Shown here piece by piece: positions 35,321 to 45,929 of a DNA stretch of 56,000 bases. Position 1 is the first letter of the stretch, and every line of letters begins with the position of its first letter. Source of the DNA: Adiantum capillus-veneris (Eukaryota > Streptophyta > Polypodiopsida > Polypodiales > Pteridaceae); NCBI GenBank assembly GCA_014529385.2, contig CM043954.1, forward strand, positions 94,757,247 through 94,813,246. Direction: 5' to 3'. Below the pieces are notes generated by a model. The model was not told the origin of the DNA, did not search any database, and saw only the letters and a list, made by a program, of their open reading frames with translations. The position numbers and the translations under genes were made by a program.

Positions 35321-37210
35321 TTGGGTGTAACGCCCACCAATGGAAGCACTCAAAGCAGGGAACCAACTTCTCATATCGATGGAACTACACCTCCAAACCA
35401 TGGATCTCCTGATTTTCAGGTAGGATCGTCAAAAATTAGACAAGTTAGCTTACAGACGAGCTTCAAAACGCTTGCCTTAGAAGAAGCACAACTTGGACTA
35501 GCTAAAGCCGTCTATTTTACTAGGGGATCATTGGCTATTGTCACCCGTGATGCATGGAAGTCATCTTGGAAACGCATTGGGGAGTATGGTGCTGGATTTA
35601 CCCCTCCAACATATCACCATATGAGAAACAAACTGTTGGATAAATGTTACACAAGCACACAACAGGATATTCAAAGGGTAATATTAAATGCAACAGAACA
35701 ATCAGGATACACCATAGTTAGTGATGGTTGGTCCAACGTTCAAAGGAGGCCATTGATCAACATCATGCTTGTATGTCCTCGTGGTGAATGTTTTATCAAA
35801 GCTGTGGATAGCTCTGGTCAAATAAAGTCTGGCAGTTTTATAGCTGACATCATTGGCGACGTAGTTGAGGAACTTGGAAAAGAAAATGTTGTCCAAGTAA
35901 TCATGGACAATGCCAAAAATTGCAGGGCTGCAGGTAGGATACTTGAAAGTCTCTTCTCTCACCTATATAGTGTTGGTTGCAGTACACACAGCTTGAACTT
36001 GGTATTGCAAGATTGGTACAAGAGTAATGACACAGAGTGGTTCAAATGGATAGTAGACAATGCTCGCTTAATAGTCAAGTTTTTTTTGAAGCGTCAGAGG
36101 GTTCTTGACATGTACCGTCAGAGGATGTCTACTATGTTAAAACTATTGTGCGAAACTAGATTTCGCACCAACTACTATACAGTAGAATCACTAATAAAAA
36201 ATAAGAATGTTGTGATGGAGACATTTGTTTGTGCCACTTTTTCAGAATGGGAGGCCGGTCAAAGGGAGAAGATAAAAAGCAAAATAGGGGTGATCAGAGA
36301 TCTACTAGCTGATCGCCACTTCTGGGATGATGTGGTGGATGTGCACAATGTCATGATGCTAATTATGCTCGCATTATGCCAACTGGATTCCGCCTTGCCT
36401 AACATAGGTAAGGTGTGGATGGCTTGGTGGAGTGTTCAAGAAAGCCTTGCAAATCCAGAGGAGCCCCAGGAGCCAATTGTGAAGCCTTGGAAGACACCAG
36501 TCACTCAAAAGAGGAGAGAAATTCTGAGAAAGTATGTGCATGGTCGATGGGTTGGAGCACATAGCCCACTACACGGCATAGCTTTCTTATTGGATCCAGA
36601 GTATTGGGCAATGGAAATAGACAAACTTGATGAGGAGGTGTTGGAAGACTTTTATGATGTGATAGGCATGTTTTATGTTGATCCTGATGAGCATGCATCA
36701 GTTGTTACTGATATTACGAAGTCTAAACTCAAAGAGGGTAAGTTTGGTACAGAATTTGTGCAGAAACTTGCCACGGAGCAACCAGTGTGGAAGTGGTATA
36801 TGATGAATGGTGATAGTGCACCCACCCTTAAACGCCTAGCTGTTAGAATCCTAGCCCAATGTGCATCCAATTCAAGTTCTGAGAGAAACTGGAGTAGATA
36901 TAAATATGTACATTCCACCATCAGGAACCGCCTTCTAAATTCAAGAGCTGAAAATTTGGTGTATATGTACTGCACCATCGGCTATTGGCAAGAGTGCAAG
37001 CTGAGAACTACAAAGAGGAGATGCCGCGCTGGACTTATGATGTAACCAATGATGAGGTGGACGAAGACAGTGAGCTGCAAGGGGAATCTCAGGAAGTAGA
37101 AACTACATGTACTTTAAAAGAGATCGAAGAGAATTTGAAATTTGAACCACCAACTTTGACCCATCTCGCAGCAAGCAACGGTGGTTTAATTAATAGATTA
37201 TCGAATCCAT
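35321..37210 (+). pseudogene. hAT-like transposase, DUF659 and dimerisation domains
   Basis: The main open frame runs 35321-37045 (574 codons). DUF659 starts near residue 130 with TIVSDGWSNVQRRPLINIM, which holds the first catalytic Asp; VIMDNAKNCRAAGRILE holds the second. The GCSTHSLNLVLQD block is the conserved C-x2-H region. A helical insertion domain follows, then the C-terminal hAT dimerisation block QCASNSSSERNWS, with the catalytic Glu position nearby, and HSTIRNRLLNSRAENLVYMY. Just after VYMYCT the frame shifts (about 36975): the other frame continues as RVQAENYKEEMPRW and an acidic tail typical of the family, to about 37210. AATAAA at 37297 could serve as poly(A) signal. It converges on the minus-strand RING gene. 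The single late shift affects only the tail, so the catalytic part may be complete. Confidence 0.88.
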
Positions 37211-37481
37211 TGAGTGACTTCTATTTAAGTTCAGAAAATTGTTTATCTTATAAGATTTTTTTTATATTTAGTTTAAGATTTAGACATTTTCTTAATAATA
37301 AACGAAGACCTTAAAAACCTTTACAAGGCCACAAATCACTATTAAAGCTTCATAATATACAAAGCACTAACAAATCTTTGCATTATCACATATCATAATT
37401 GAAGCTGAAGTGAAGACAATTCACAATTCACTAATAAATTCTCACAAGACAACGAGTAAATGTTTTCAAATGTTACAAAAA

Positions 37482-37979
37482 CTATCCAAGTGATAGTGAA
37501 ATATTTGTGAGAATATCTTCATTCTCCTGTTCACGCTGACCTTTAACCTTATTATAGTCTTCAGACATTTTGAACATTGCATATATCTTTTTGGATATCT
37601 CATACTCACATATAGCACAATGAAAGCTATTCATCATGCTTTGCATCAAGCATGATATATGGTACATATGTCCGCATGGCAAGCTGAAGTGACCACACCA
37701 CTCATGAAAGAATGATCTACATATGAGGCAAGGACCACCGTGATAACCAGAAGCTTGAGGGGCCTCAATAGATGTTGGGTGCTCAATCAATGTGGCAGCA
37801 TTTTGTTTTTTTATAGTCGCCTCTAACTCTTTTACGTGGTGAGATAGCACCTTCACCTCCCTTTGCAAGTCTCTATTTAGGGTTTCTTCAGAACGAGAGC
37901 CTTGTGTAGCTTGTGATGCTTTCCTAAGTTGAGTTTGAAGCTCCTCCTTAACTTGGTGCACTTCCATTGATGCACCTTC
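37482..37979 (-). pseudogene. RING-finger coiled-coil gene, 3' half (split by copia)
   Basis: This is the C-terminal half of a gene cut by the copia element. It encodes about 165 residues: a coiled-coil (VKEELQTQLRKASQ, then LQREVKVLSHHVKELEATIK) followed by a RING-like zinc finger with ligands CLIC, CGHMYHISC and CAIC, close to the C-x2-C ... C-x-H-x2-H-x2-C ... C-x2-C pattern, then a charged tail and a stop. RING proteins are commonly ubiquitin ligases; that role is inferred from family knowledge only. The Met at 37967 is internal; four codons upstream lie before the TAGTG duplication. The 5' half is 43462-43935 and the two lie in one frame (474 coding bases upstream, 498 downstream including the stop, 323 residues in all). 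Confidence 0.8.
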
Positions 37980-37984
37980 TAGTG
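37980..37984 (+). other. Target duplication TAGTG, left of copia
   Basis: Identical to TAGTG at 43462-43466. A 5-bp duplication is standard for LTR retrotransposon integrases. Confidence 0.95.
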
Positions 37985-38127
37985 TGTTGAGATGTAGAGA
38001 GAAAGAGAGAGAGACGAGACAAGAGACACACCATATACGCTCCCAAAGACTGATTCATATTGAGGACAAGATACAAATATATAGGTGAGACCAAGTTCAG
38101 TAGAGTGAGCCATATATAGCTCCAACA
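37985..38127 (-). repeat. Copia 3' LTR
   Basis: 143 bp, TG...CA on the minus strand; preceded on that strand by the GAGTGGGGG polypurine tract at 38128-38136. Confidence 0.96.
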
Positions 38128-38374
38128 CCCCCACTCAAACAAAGGTCTCTAGCTTTGGATGAAAAAACCCTTGGGGAGTTCAAGGGAAAAACCCAAGCCC
38201 CTATACAATGTGAAATATGAACCAGTGGTGATGATGTGAAAGTGAATTGTGCATCTATGTACAAATATTCAGGTGACTTAGATATCACAAGGTGCAAATG
38301 TGGAGTGTGCATAGTGCATGGTACCTAAAAGATTACAATGTCATATGTACAAAGCTATTACAATAGAAAAGAAG

Positions 38375-41300
38375 CTAATCTAGAAAGAGTGAGGCCGAAG
38401 CAACTCCAAGCTCCGAGCGCAAGAGGATGAAACGTGACTCATTGAGGCCTTTGGTCAAAATGTCTGCAATCATCTGGTCACTTGGACAGTGTTCAACCAT
38501 AATGGTTCCCTTGCGTACTTCATACCTGACATAATGATAATGGACAGCAATGTGCTTTGACTTATTATGTTGAACATAGTCTTTTGCAAGACTAATAGCA
38601 CTTTGGTTGTCACATCGCAAGGGTGTGCTAGAAAGAGGAGAGTGACCAATATCAACCATCATTTGTCGAAGCCAAATCAACTCACGAGCTGCAAGTGATG
38701 CCGCAACATATTCTGACTCAGTCGTAGAAACTGCAACACAACGTTGTTTCTTGCTGGTCCAAGAAACAAGACAACCATTTATAAAGAAGCAATTTCCACT
38801 AGTAGATCGCATAGATAAATGTGAGCTTGCCCAGTCTGCATCTGTGTAACCCAAAAGAGAAAGAAATTGCATAGAATCCGATGTGAGTTGTCGTCGATAG
38901 ACTAAACCAAAATCTGTAGTGCCTTTCAAGTATTTCAATACACGCTTTGCAGCAGACCAATGCTTAAGAGAAGGACATGCAAGATGTTGTCCAAGATAGT
39001 TAGCAGCGAACAGAATATCAGGACGAGTGTTCATGCCAACAAACTAAAGACATCCAATCAAGTTAGCATAAGGTTGATTTGTGACAAGTTGACCGCCATT
39101 GTCAGAAGTATTCTTCGTAGAGCTCGCAAGACAAGGTGTGTTGGCTGAATGTGCAGATTCCATACCAAATTTTTGAATAGTATCTGCAATAAACTTTGAC
39201 TGTCGAAGGAATAAAATACCTTTTGTACGGTTCCGTTGGATTTGAATGCCAAGACAAGAGTGAATCTCTCCAAGATCCACCATATCGAATGCAGAAGACA
39301 ATAAATTTTTCACTTTCTGAAGAAATCCCAAATCATTGGAAACAAGGATGGTATCATCCACATAAAGAGCAAGAATCACAAAACTGCTACCTTGGCGTTT
39401 TATGTATAAGTTGGGGTCTGACGAGCAAGAGATGAATCCTTTAGAGGTGAGAAAAAGATCAAATTTTGTATACCAGGCTCGCGAAGCTTGTTTGAGACCA
39501 TATAGTGCCTTATGGAGTTGAGCAACAAGGTCTTCTTTACCTGGAATAACAAACCCTTCTGGTTGTTCCATATAAATTTCCTCTTCCAAGTCACCATTAA
39601 GAAAACCAGTTCGCACATCCATTTGATGAGCTTCTAAATCAAATTGAACAGCAAATGCCAATAAAACTCGAACACTTGTAATGTGAACAACTGGTGAAAA
39701 AGTCTCTTGATAATCAACACCAGCTACTTGGGAGTAACCTTTTGCAACTAAACGCGCCTTGAACTTGTCAAAAGATCCATCTGCTTTTACTTTTGTTTTA
39801 TACACCCACTTACATTTAATAGTTGTACGACCAGGAGGTAATTCAGTTAGTATCCATGTACCTTTAGAGATAAGAGAATCGTACTCTGCTTCCATAGCCT
39901 CTTGCCATTGATCCTTTTGTGGTGAAGAGATAGCTTCATCATAAGTAACGGGATCTTCAGAAGTAGAAAAAGCATTATCAGCAATATCGTCATCATAAAC
40001 ATGACATGAGCCATGTTCAAAATCAATAGGCAGATCAACAAAAATATCAATATCATCATTAGCAACATTTGGAATGGATGGTTGTGAGGAGGAAAGTTGC
40101 TCTATAGGAAGTGTTTCATCTTCTGAAAGAAATGGAAAAGCCTGAAGCAATGATTTAGTATCATCAGAATCATCCATGGACCATGAGCCTCCCATAAGAT
40201 GTTCGTTAAAAGTAGCATCACGATTCACAGTTACTTTCTTGGAGGAAGGGTCATAGAATTTGTAGCCTTTGGAAGTGTCAGAATATCCAATAAAAATAAC
40301 TTTAAGACCAGGAGCATCAAGCTTTGTTCGTGTTTCTTTGGGAACATGAATATAAGCAATACATCCAAAGGTTCGAAAATGAGATACAGAAGGAATGTCA
40401 CCTGTCCATGCTGTGATGGGTATCTTACCAGAGGGTGCAGTAGTAGGAAGATGATTCTGAATAAATGTTGCTGTCAAAGTAGCTTCAGCCCAGAAAACAC
40501 GAGATAAGCCAGAATGAATCAGCATTGCAAATAGTGCGATTCTTTCGTTCAGCAACACCATTCTGTTGAGGCGAATATGGAATAGTGTGTTCATGATGAA
40601 TTCCAGTGTCAGCACAGTAACTCACAAACTCTCGAGAAACATATTCGCCTCCATTGTCACTACGAAGCTTCTTAAGGCGACGACCAGTTTGAAGTTCCGC
40701 AGCCTTGTGGAATTGTTTGAAAACAGATAAGGCTTCAGATTTTTGTCTAAGTAGAAATACAGTCGTATACCTTGAGAAATCATCAATGAAAGTAATGAAG
40801 TAGCGATATTGTGATCTCGAAGAAGGTAGAGGTCCACATATATCAGTATGAACAAGATCCAAGATGTCATGAGAATGAGTTGTATTTGAAAGAGGAAAGG
40901 GTTTACGATTGTGTTTCCCAAGAGCACAAAATTCACAAATTCCCATATGGGGATGGGCTTTAAGATCCATGCCATGAACAAGATCACGACGTTGAAGATC
41001 AAGGAGTTTTGAGAAATCAGCATGAACAAAACGGTGATGCCATACTTTGCAATCATGATCACCTGGAGCAGTGACAATATTTGCTACAGCATCGTTGAGA
41101 GAGAGTTCAAATAAATTAGCATTTCGAGGAGCAGTGGCTATAGTCTGTCCATCTTTCTCAATTCGGCATTTGGTATAATCAAATCCAACAAACAGACCAA
41201 GATCAACAAGTCTAGCAACTGAAAGAAGATTACGTTGAAGATCTGGTACATGTAATACTCCTCGCAAAATTCGAGTGGAAGAAGATAAGGTACCAAGATA

Positions 41301-42548
41301 TAAGTCTCCAATACCCTTTACTTGACAAGTAGTATCATCAGCAAGATAAACAACACGTTGAACTGGCAGTGGATGATAGTTATGGAGCCACTTAGACTGA
41401 TATGTCATATTTCCTCTAGCACCAGAATCGACAATAAAAAGTGATCCATCACGTACATGAAGTATTCTGTCGGGAGCAACTGAACATAGGATGCAGCTTG
41501 TTTCTGGTACAATGTTGTTTCGATGTTCAGTAGCATATGCTCTATTCCGATCTATGTCGAATCGACGCTTATAGCACATATGAGTGGGATGATCAGATCG
41601 TCCGCAATATTCACAAGAAGAAGAAGAAGAGTCTCTAGATAAACGTGGTTGTTTTGTGGTAATATTGTGTTCTTCATCATATTGACGTGCCCAACAATCA
41701 TCTTCAGTATGGCCATTTCTGTTGCAGTAAGAACATTGCTTATTAGGAAATTTGAGACGAGAGAAAATATTACCGCGACGGCCACCTCTGCGGTTTCCTC
41801 GTTGAAGTGGACGCCTTCGAGCATAAAAAGCACGTTCCATCTGTTGTGACTCAGTCTCCTCTTGTGAAATCATAGCTGTATCGTGACCAGCATTCCGACG
41901 TTCTTGACGTTGAGAGTATTCAATTAAAGACATGCAAGCTTGGTCGAAATCAAGACCATCTTTATTAGAGAGAATAGTAACAATGTTATCATAAGAAGAG
42001 TCCTTCACCGTATCAAGGAGAAGTGTAATCAGTTGCTTTTGTGGAACAGGATCACCGGCAACAGCAAGTTGATTAATAATAGATTTGAAAGACTCAATAT
42101 GTCCCGTCATGGCAGTACCAACTTCATATTGTAACTTGTTAAGCAACCCTCTCAAATAAAGTATTTCTGTAACAGATTTCTTCTGAAAGTTTGCAATAAG
42201 GTACTTCCATACGTCATGGGAAGTAGGCAGTTCATACATATCAAGCAAAAGGGAATCAGTAAGAGAAGAAAGAATATACCGACGAGCTGCTTTATCACGT
42301 CGTTGCCAATCCGTATAGGCAACATTCCAATCTTCAAATATAGGTCCTTCAGTGATAAGCACGTTATCATTATTCGTATCAACAGGCTGAGGCGGACAAA
42401 CACGATTTCCAAGAACAACATCGGAGAGTTCATCGCCTTCAAGAATTAACAACATCTTTGCTTTCCAGCCTAGAAATCCTTGACCTTGGAAAGGAGGAAC
42501 AGAACGTTGGCCAGAAGGAAAGCCGTTGACGAGAATATTCATAGCCAT
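38375..42548 (-). pseudogene. Copia gag-pol polyprotein, one frameshift and one stop
   Basis: The likely start is the Met at 42548 (MAMNILVNGFPSGQRS), not an upstream Met in the leader. Order: gag of the UBN2 type; two zinc knuckles, CSYCNRNGHTEDDC and CEYCGRSDHPTHMC; protease VDSGARGNMT; integrase zinc domain and catalytic blocks (LVHTDICGPL, LRSDNGGEY, QQNGVAERKN, all three acidic residues present); reverse transcriptase with LYVDDTILVSND; RNase H with YTDADWASS, STTESEYVAA and CDNQSA. The order protease-integrase-reverse transcriptase-RNase H marks Ty1/copia. Two lesions: a frame shift just after the integrase ERKNRTI block (about 40540), and a TAG at about 39035-39043 where the relic at 7199 has CAG for Gln. 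Otherwise the frame is open over about 1390 codons. Confidence 0.93.
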
Positions 42549-43303
42549 ATCTTGTTGCGAGAAGACGTATAAGATAAGATCGCAGAATCTGCACACCATA
42601 TATGGTGAAGGCCGCAATTGAGAATGAGAGAGATATGAGTACTGCGTTCTGTCAACGATAAACGTAAGAAGGATGCTCAAGGAACGTCCAAAGATGTGAG
42701 AGACGTCACCCAAAAAAGACAGGGTAAAGGAGACGTTAATAATAAACGAGTCCTCAAAATAGAGTGGCGTGAGACGCAAGATTGACGGCCACAATACGAA
42801 TAGCAAAAAGCTAAATCTTCTCAAAAAAGTTAACGCCAAAATAAGAAAAACGATCGCGGACGCTTCATGAAGAAGTAGGACGAAGAAAGCTGCGTCAAGC
42901 TCTATTGCAGTAAAAACAGCATAACTTTCTGCTGCGAAATCCGATTGACGCAAACCTAGAACTCAAATCGAAGAGCTCGAGGAGACGAACAAGTTTTGAA
43001 TGAAAAGTGCCACCATTGCGCTACGCTCCATTGCGCTTTTCCCGTTTCTCCAAATTTTGAGCAGAACAGCAAGAAAAATTGACATGAAGTTCAGGGTGTC
43101 ATTAACAAGAAAACGTAATCAACGATTAGATTGATTATAAATAAATGCCACATAAAGCACTAATCATATTCTTCTTAACACAAAACAACCACAGTTAACA
43201 AGAATCAACGCTCAAAAATAAAATTTGTAACAATTTTGAATCTTACATGCGAATCGCATACACATACTGTTGTCACCATGAATTGAATCGGCGCGTGATC
43301 GTT
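42549..43303 (-). other. Copia untranslated leader
   Basis: Between the primer-binding site and the gag start. An open frame continues upstream of the gag Met to 42953, but that part is hydrophobic and unlike gag, so I leave it out of the coding region. Confidence 0.7.
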
Positions 43304-43304
43304 A

Positions 43305-43318
43305 CCGCTCTGATACCA
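43305..43318 (-). other. Copia primer-binding site, initiator tRNA-Met
   Basis: The minus strand reads TGGTATCAGAGCGG directly after the 5' LTR end CTCAACA. TGGTATCAGAGC is complementary to the 3' end of plant initiator tRNA-Met. Confidence 0.97.
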
Positions 43319-43461
43319 TGTTGAGATGTAGAGAGAAAGAGAGAGAGACGAGACAAGAGACACACCATATACGCTCCCAAATACTGATTCATATTGAGGA
43401 CAAGATACAAATATATAGGTGAGACCAAGTTCAGTAGAGTGAGCCATATATAGCTCCAACA
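43319..43461 (-). repeat. Copia 5' LTR
   Basis: 143 bp; one visible difference from the 3' LTR (CCCAAATACTG here, CCCAAAGACTG there). TATATATGG early in the LTR may be the promoter. Confidence 0.96.
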
Positions 43462-43935
43462 TAGTGCCAATGGCATCTCTTGCCGTGTGATGGTGATTGT
43501 ACTACTGCGACTGTCCTCAACCGTCATATGAGGTGTTCTTGAGCTGAAGTCCACTGCTTCACCCAAGACATAATGCATGTATAACATCCTGGCAAACCAC
43601 AATGGACAATCCATATGATGCATAGGATGACCCATAACATCGAGATATATGTTCTCTCCATTGTCTCGTATGTCTGCATTAATGCATTGTGATAGCTTGA
43701 GTCGGCCTTTCTTGATGTTGTCATCTGCAATGCCTGGCCTAATGGATTTGACCATTTCTCGATCAATCCTAGAGTTCACCTCTTTCCATTGTGTACCCAC
43801 TGGGTTGGCCCACTGGGAGCAACAAGCTGCAATTCGAGTGGTGTCATTCACTCCACCGCCTTGACACATGGATCTGAGATGCTCAAAAGCGCGCTTAGCC
43901 CTTTGATTATCATTATCCATATCTTGATTAAACAC
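43462..43935 (-). pseudogene. RING-finger coiled-coil gene, 5' half (split by copia)
   Basis: 158 codons from a Met at 43935 to the TAGTG duplication. The half begins MFNQDMDNDNQRAKRAFEHL, has a Cys/Trp-containing middle (ACCSQWANPVGTQWKEV), a basic part (REMVKSIRPG) and MHYVLGEAVDFSSRTPHM. I recognise no family in this half. The frame runs on into the copia LTR today, but joins in frame with 37979-37482. A start upstream of 43935 is possible. It lies 380 bases downstream of the kinase end on the same strand, so both may share the promoter at the right end of the hAT-like element or be separate genes. Apart from the insertion no other break is visible. Confidence 0.7.
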
Positions 43936-43965
43936 TATACTTCAGTTACGGCATACAAACTAAAT

Positions 43966-44098
43966 GATAATCAATTTCTATAAGAGTAACCACCATTTTA
44001 CGACAATCAATTGCTATAAGAGTAACCACAACAATCAATTGATATTAGAATAACCACCATCTGACAACAATCAATTGATATAAGAGTAAACACCATTT
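43966..44098. repeat. Short tandem repeats between RING and kinase genes
   Basis: About four imperfect units of roughly 33 bp built on CAATCAATTG-TATAAGAGTAACCAC. Confidence 0.8.
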
Positions 44099-44317
44099 TT
44101 TAAATCAATGAATGACAATCAGTGATTCCACGTGGCTTATTGCTTAAAACTTAAGAGAAAAAACAAAGCTCGTAGAAAATTTGTTGTCTATTGAGATATA
44201 ACAAAGTGTTTTTATTACTCATACATCATCCATGGTGCATAAAACCCAAATTTTAAAAGTGCTTTTATAAGTCAAAAGTCTCAAAAAACCTACTTCATAA
44301 AGTACATCATATATCCA

Positions 44318-45803
44318 TCAAAAAAAGGCTACACTCATTTCAGAGCGAGGGCGTAAGCATCGTTCTCGCTGGGCTTCAAATCTTTCTAATTCTTCATCCA
44401 AAAGTGCCAAGGTCTTTCTCTCTGTGGTTTTCTTCCTCACCCAACCTTCCACAGTGATCCTAGATATGCCTTGTACCTCCACTGAAACCTTATGTTTGAA
44501 CCAATCTGTGTTGTAGTAGTCAGAGAACTCTCCACAAAACTTACAGAATTTCCATATCACCCATCCTATGGCCTACACATATGTGGCCTTGGTCCATGGG
44601 CACGGGTGATTGCCATCTAGTAACTCAGGAGCTCGCCAAGGATGAAGCTTTTTCCAGTTTTCATCGGTATTGTTGGTCTTTTGTGTCTCTAAGCCAGCAC
44701 GTAGAGCCAATCCCCAATCAATTATTCCAATACGGGGAGTGAGATCCTTGGTAAATTCCAACATGATTTTCCATGGATGGAGATCATTGTGGATCACTCC
44801 CTCGTCATGTGCGAATCGCAATGCCTTCACCAAGGCATGGATCAATGAGGGAGCATGATTGCACAGGCTCTTGATACGTGTTTTATAGGTCTTCAGAGGG
44901 CTGCTCCCATTTAAAGTCTTCAGAGATCTTTCCTTTCCCCTCTTGATGCACTACAAGCGTTGTGAAAGAGCCATGTGGATGGGGCACTTTCTCCATAAGA
45001 TCACCTAAAGTTCCCCCATTGAAGTAGGGGAATATCAGAAACCATGGCAACATTACAGAGTGGGCAATACTCCTCACAATCCCTCTATGGTTGAGATCTA
45101 CCCCACTTTCTGATGCAAAGCTTTTCCACTGATGCTTAGCCTGTCCTTTGAACTCCTTGGCACAATAAGTATTCGTTGCAGGAAGGAAACTGATTCCTTT
45201 GATTTGGACTTGCCACCCTGTGCCATAAGCCCCTAACCCAAGTTTCTTGATCTTCTTAATGGACTTATTTGGAATGCCCAGAGTCATACTACATTCAGAA
45301 TTGTATATACTGCTCTCCAGGTGACTGGCAGAAGCAGTAGAAGCCGATGTTCCCTCAATGGCAGCCTCTTCAATAAACGGTTCTCCAACTTGGCTGCTCC
45401 CCGGCACAACTCTGGTGATAGCCATTCGCATTTTCTTGCTTAGGCCAAATTGTGTGTCTATGAGGGATGCTCGCCTTGACCTCTTCTTTTCAGCTCTCCA
45501 TGTAGTGTTCCAATGCTCTAGCTTACCCTTGTCTACTTCTTGAGGGCATTCCCCTTTCAAATTAGAGGCCACCTTGGGAAAATTTCCCACCCAACTGCTT
45601 AGTAATGAGATTATTGATTCGGTTCTTTTGTCTGGATATAACAACAACATTTTGCGGGCAATGTCACTGTATAATGATTGCAATCTACACTCATCTGCAA
45701 CAATCTGCACTATATGGTTGGGAAATAGTGCACTGACGATCGTAATAAACAATTGTCTTATTTTCTTTTTGAACTCTATCATTGAAGTAGCAGAAGGATC
45801 CAT
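44318..45803 (-). pseudogene. Protein kinase carried by the hAT-like element, broken
   Basis: The frame is open from 45953, but its first residues come from a subterminal repeat unit; I prefer the Met at 45803 (MDPSATSMIEFKKKI). An ~195-residue N-terminal part of unknown type is followed by a eukaryotic kinase domain: LGLGAYGTGW (P-loop), YCAKEFKG (ATP-binding Lys), FPYFNGGTLGDLM (hinge), VIHNDLHPWKIM (catalytic loop), IGIIDWGLA (DFG position) and WRAPELLDG (APE). Deviations: Arg of HRD is Asn, Phe of DFG is Trp, and the catalytic-loop Asn is Lys. A frame shift lies near 44885-44895. A TAG at about 44570-44572 replaces the Trp of the DxWAxG block (reads ATYV, stop, AIGWVIW); the tail continues to 44318. 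The tail has KTTERKTLALLDEELERF, a short helix. Right-end array and TATA box lie upstream. Confidence 0.85.
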
Positions 45804-45929
45804 TTTGCCTGCAATGGTATTATTGCAAACAACACATTGTGAAATATAACTATGTGCCACTGCATTTGGATCTTTTCTACGCGAAAGAAAAAGTATAATA
45901 TAGACCATAGATCTCGTACGATTTTGCAG

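Larger units (their letters stand above)
37985..43461 (-). mobile_element. Near-intact Ty1/copia retrotransposon with 143-bp LTRs
   Basis: 5477 bp, minus strand, flanked by TAGTG duplications. The LTRs (37985-38127 and 43319-43461) are each 143 bp, start TGTTGGAG and end CTCAACA on the minus strand, and differ at one visible position, so the insertion is recent. A perfect primer-binding site lies next to the 5' LTR and a GAGTGGGGG polypurine tract next to the 3' LTR. It carries a complete gag-pol with one frame shift and one stop. The same family is present as a decayed copy at 6374-8419. It inserted into the RING gene of the hAT-like element, so it is the youngest of the three nested elements. 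Confidence 0.96.

Noticed and set aside
38375-42548. Treating the copia polyprotein as an intact gene
   Set aside because: A frame shift near 40540 and an in-frame TAG near 39040 interrupt it.
42549-42953. Upstream extension of the copia gag frame
   Set aside because: Hydrophobic, unlike gag, and the family start MAMNIL-type Met lies at 42548.
44885-44900. An intron in the kinase gene instead of a frame shift
   Set aside because: No GT...AG pair fits without losing conserved residues; a single-base shift joins the two parts directly. Left open only if transcripts show otherwise.
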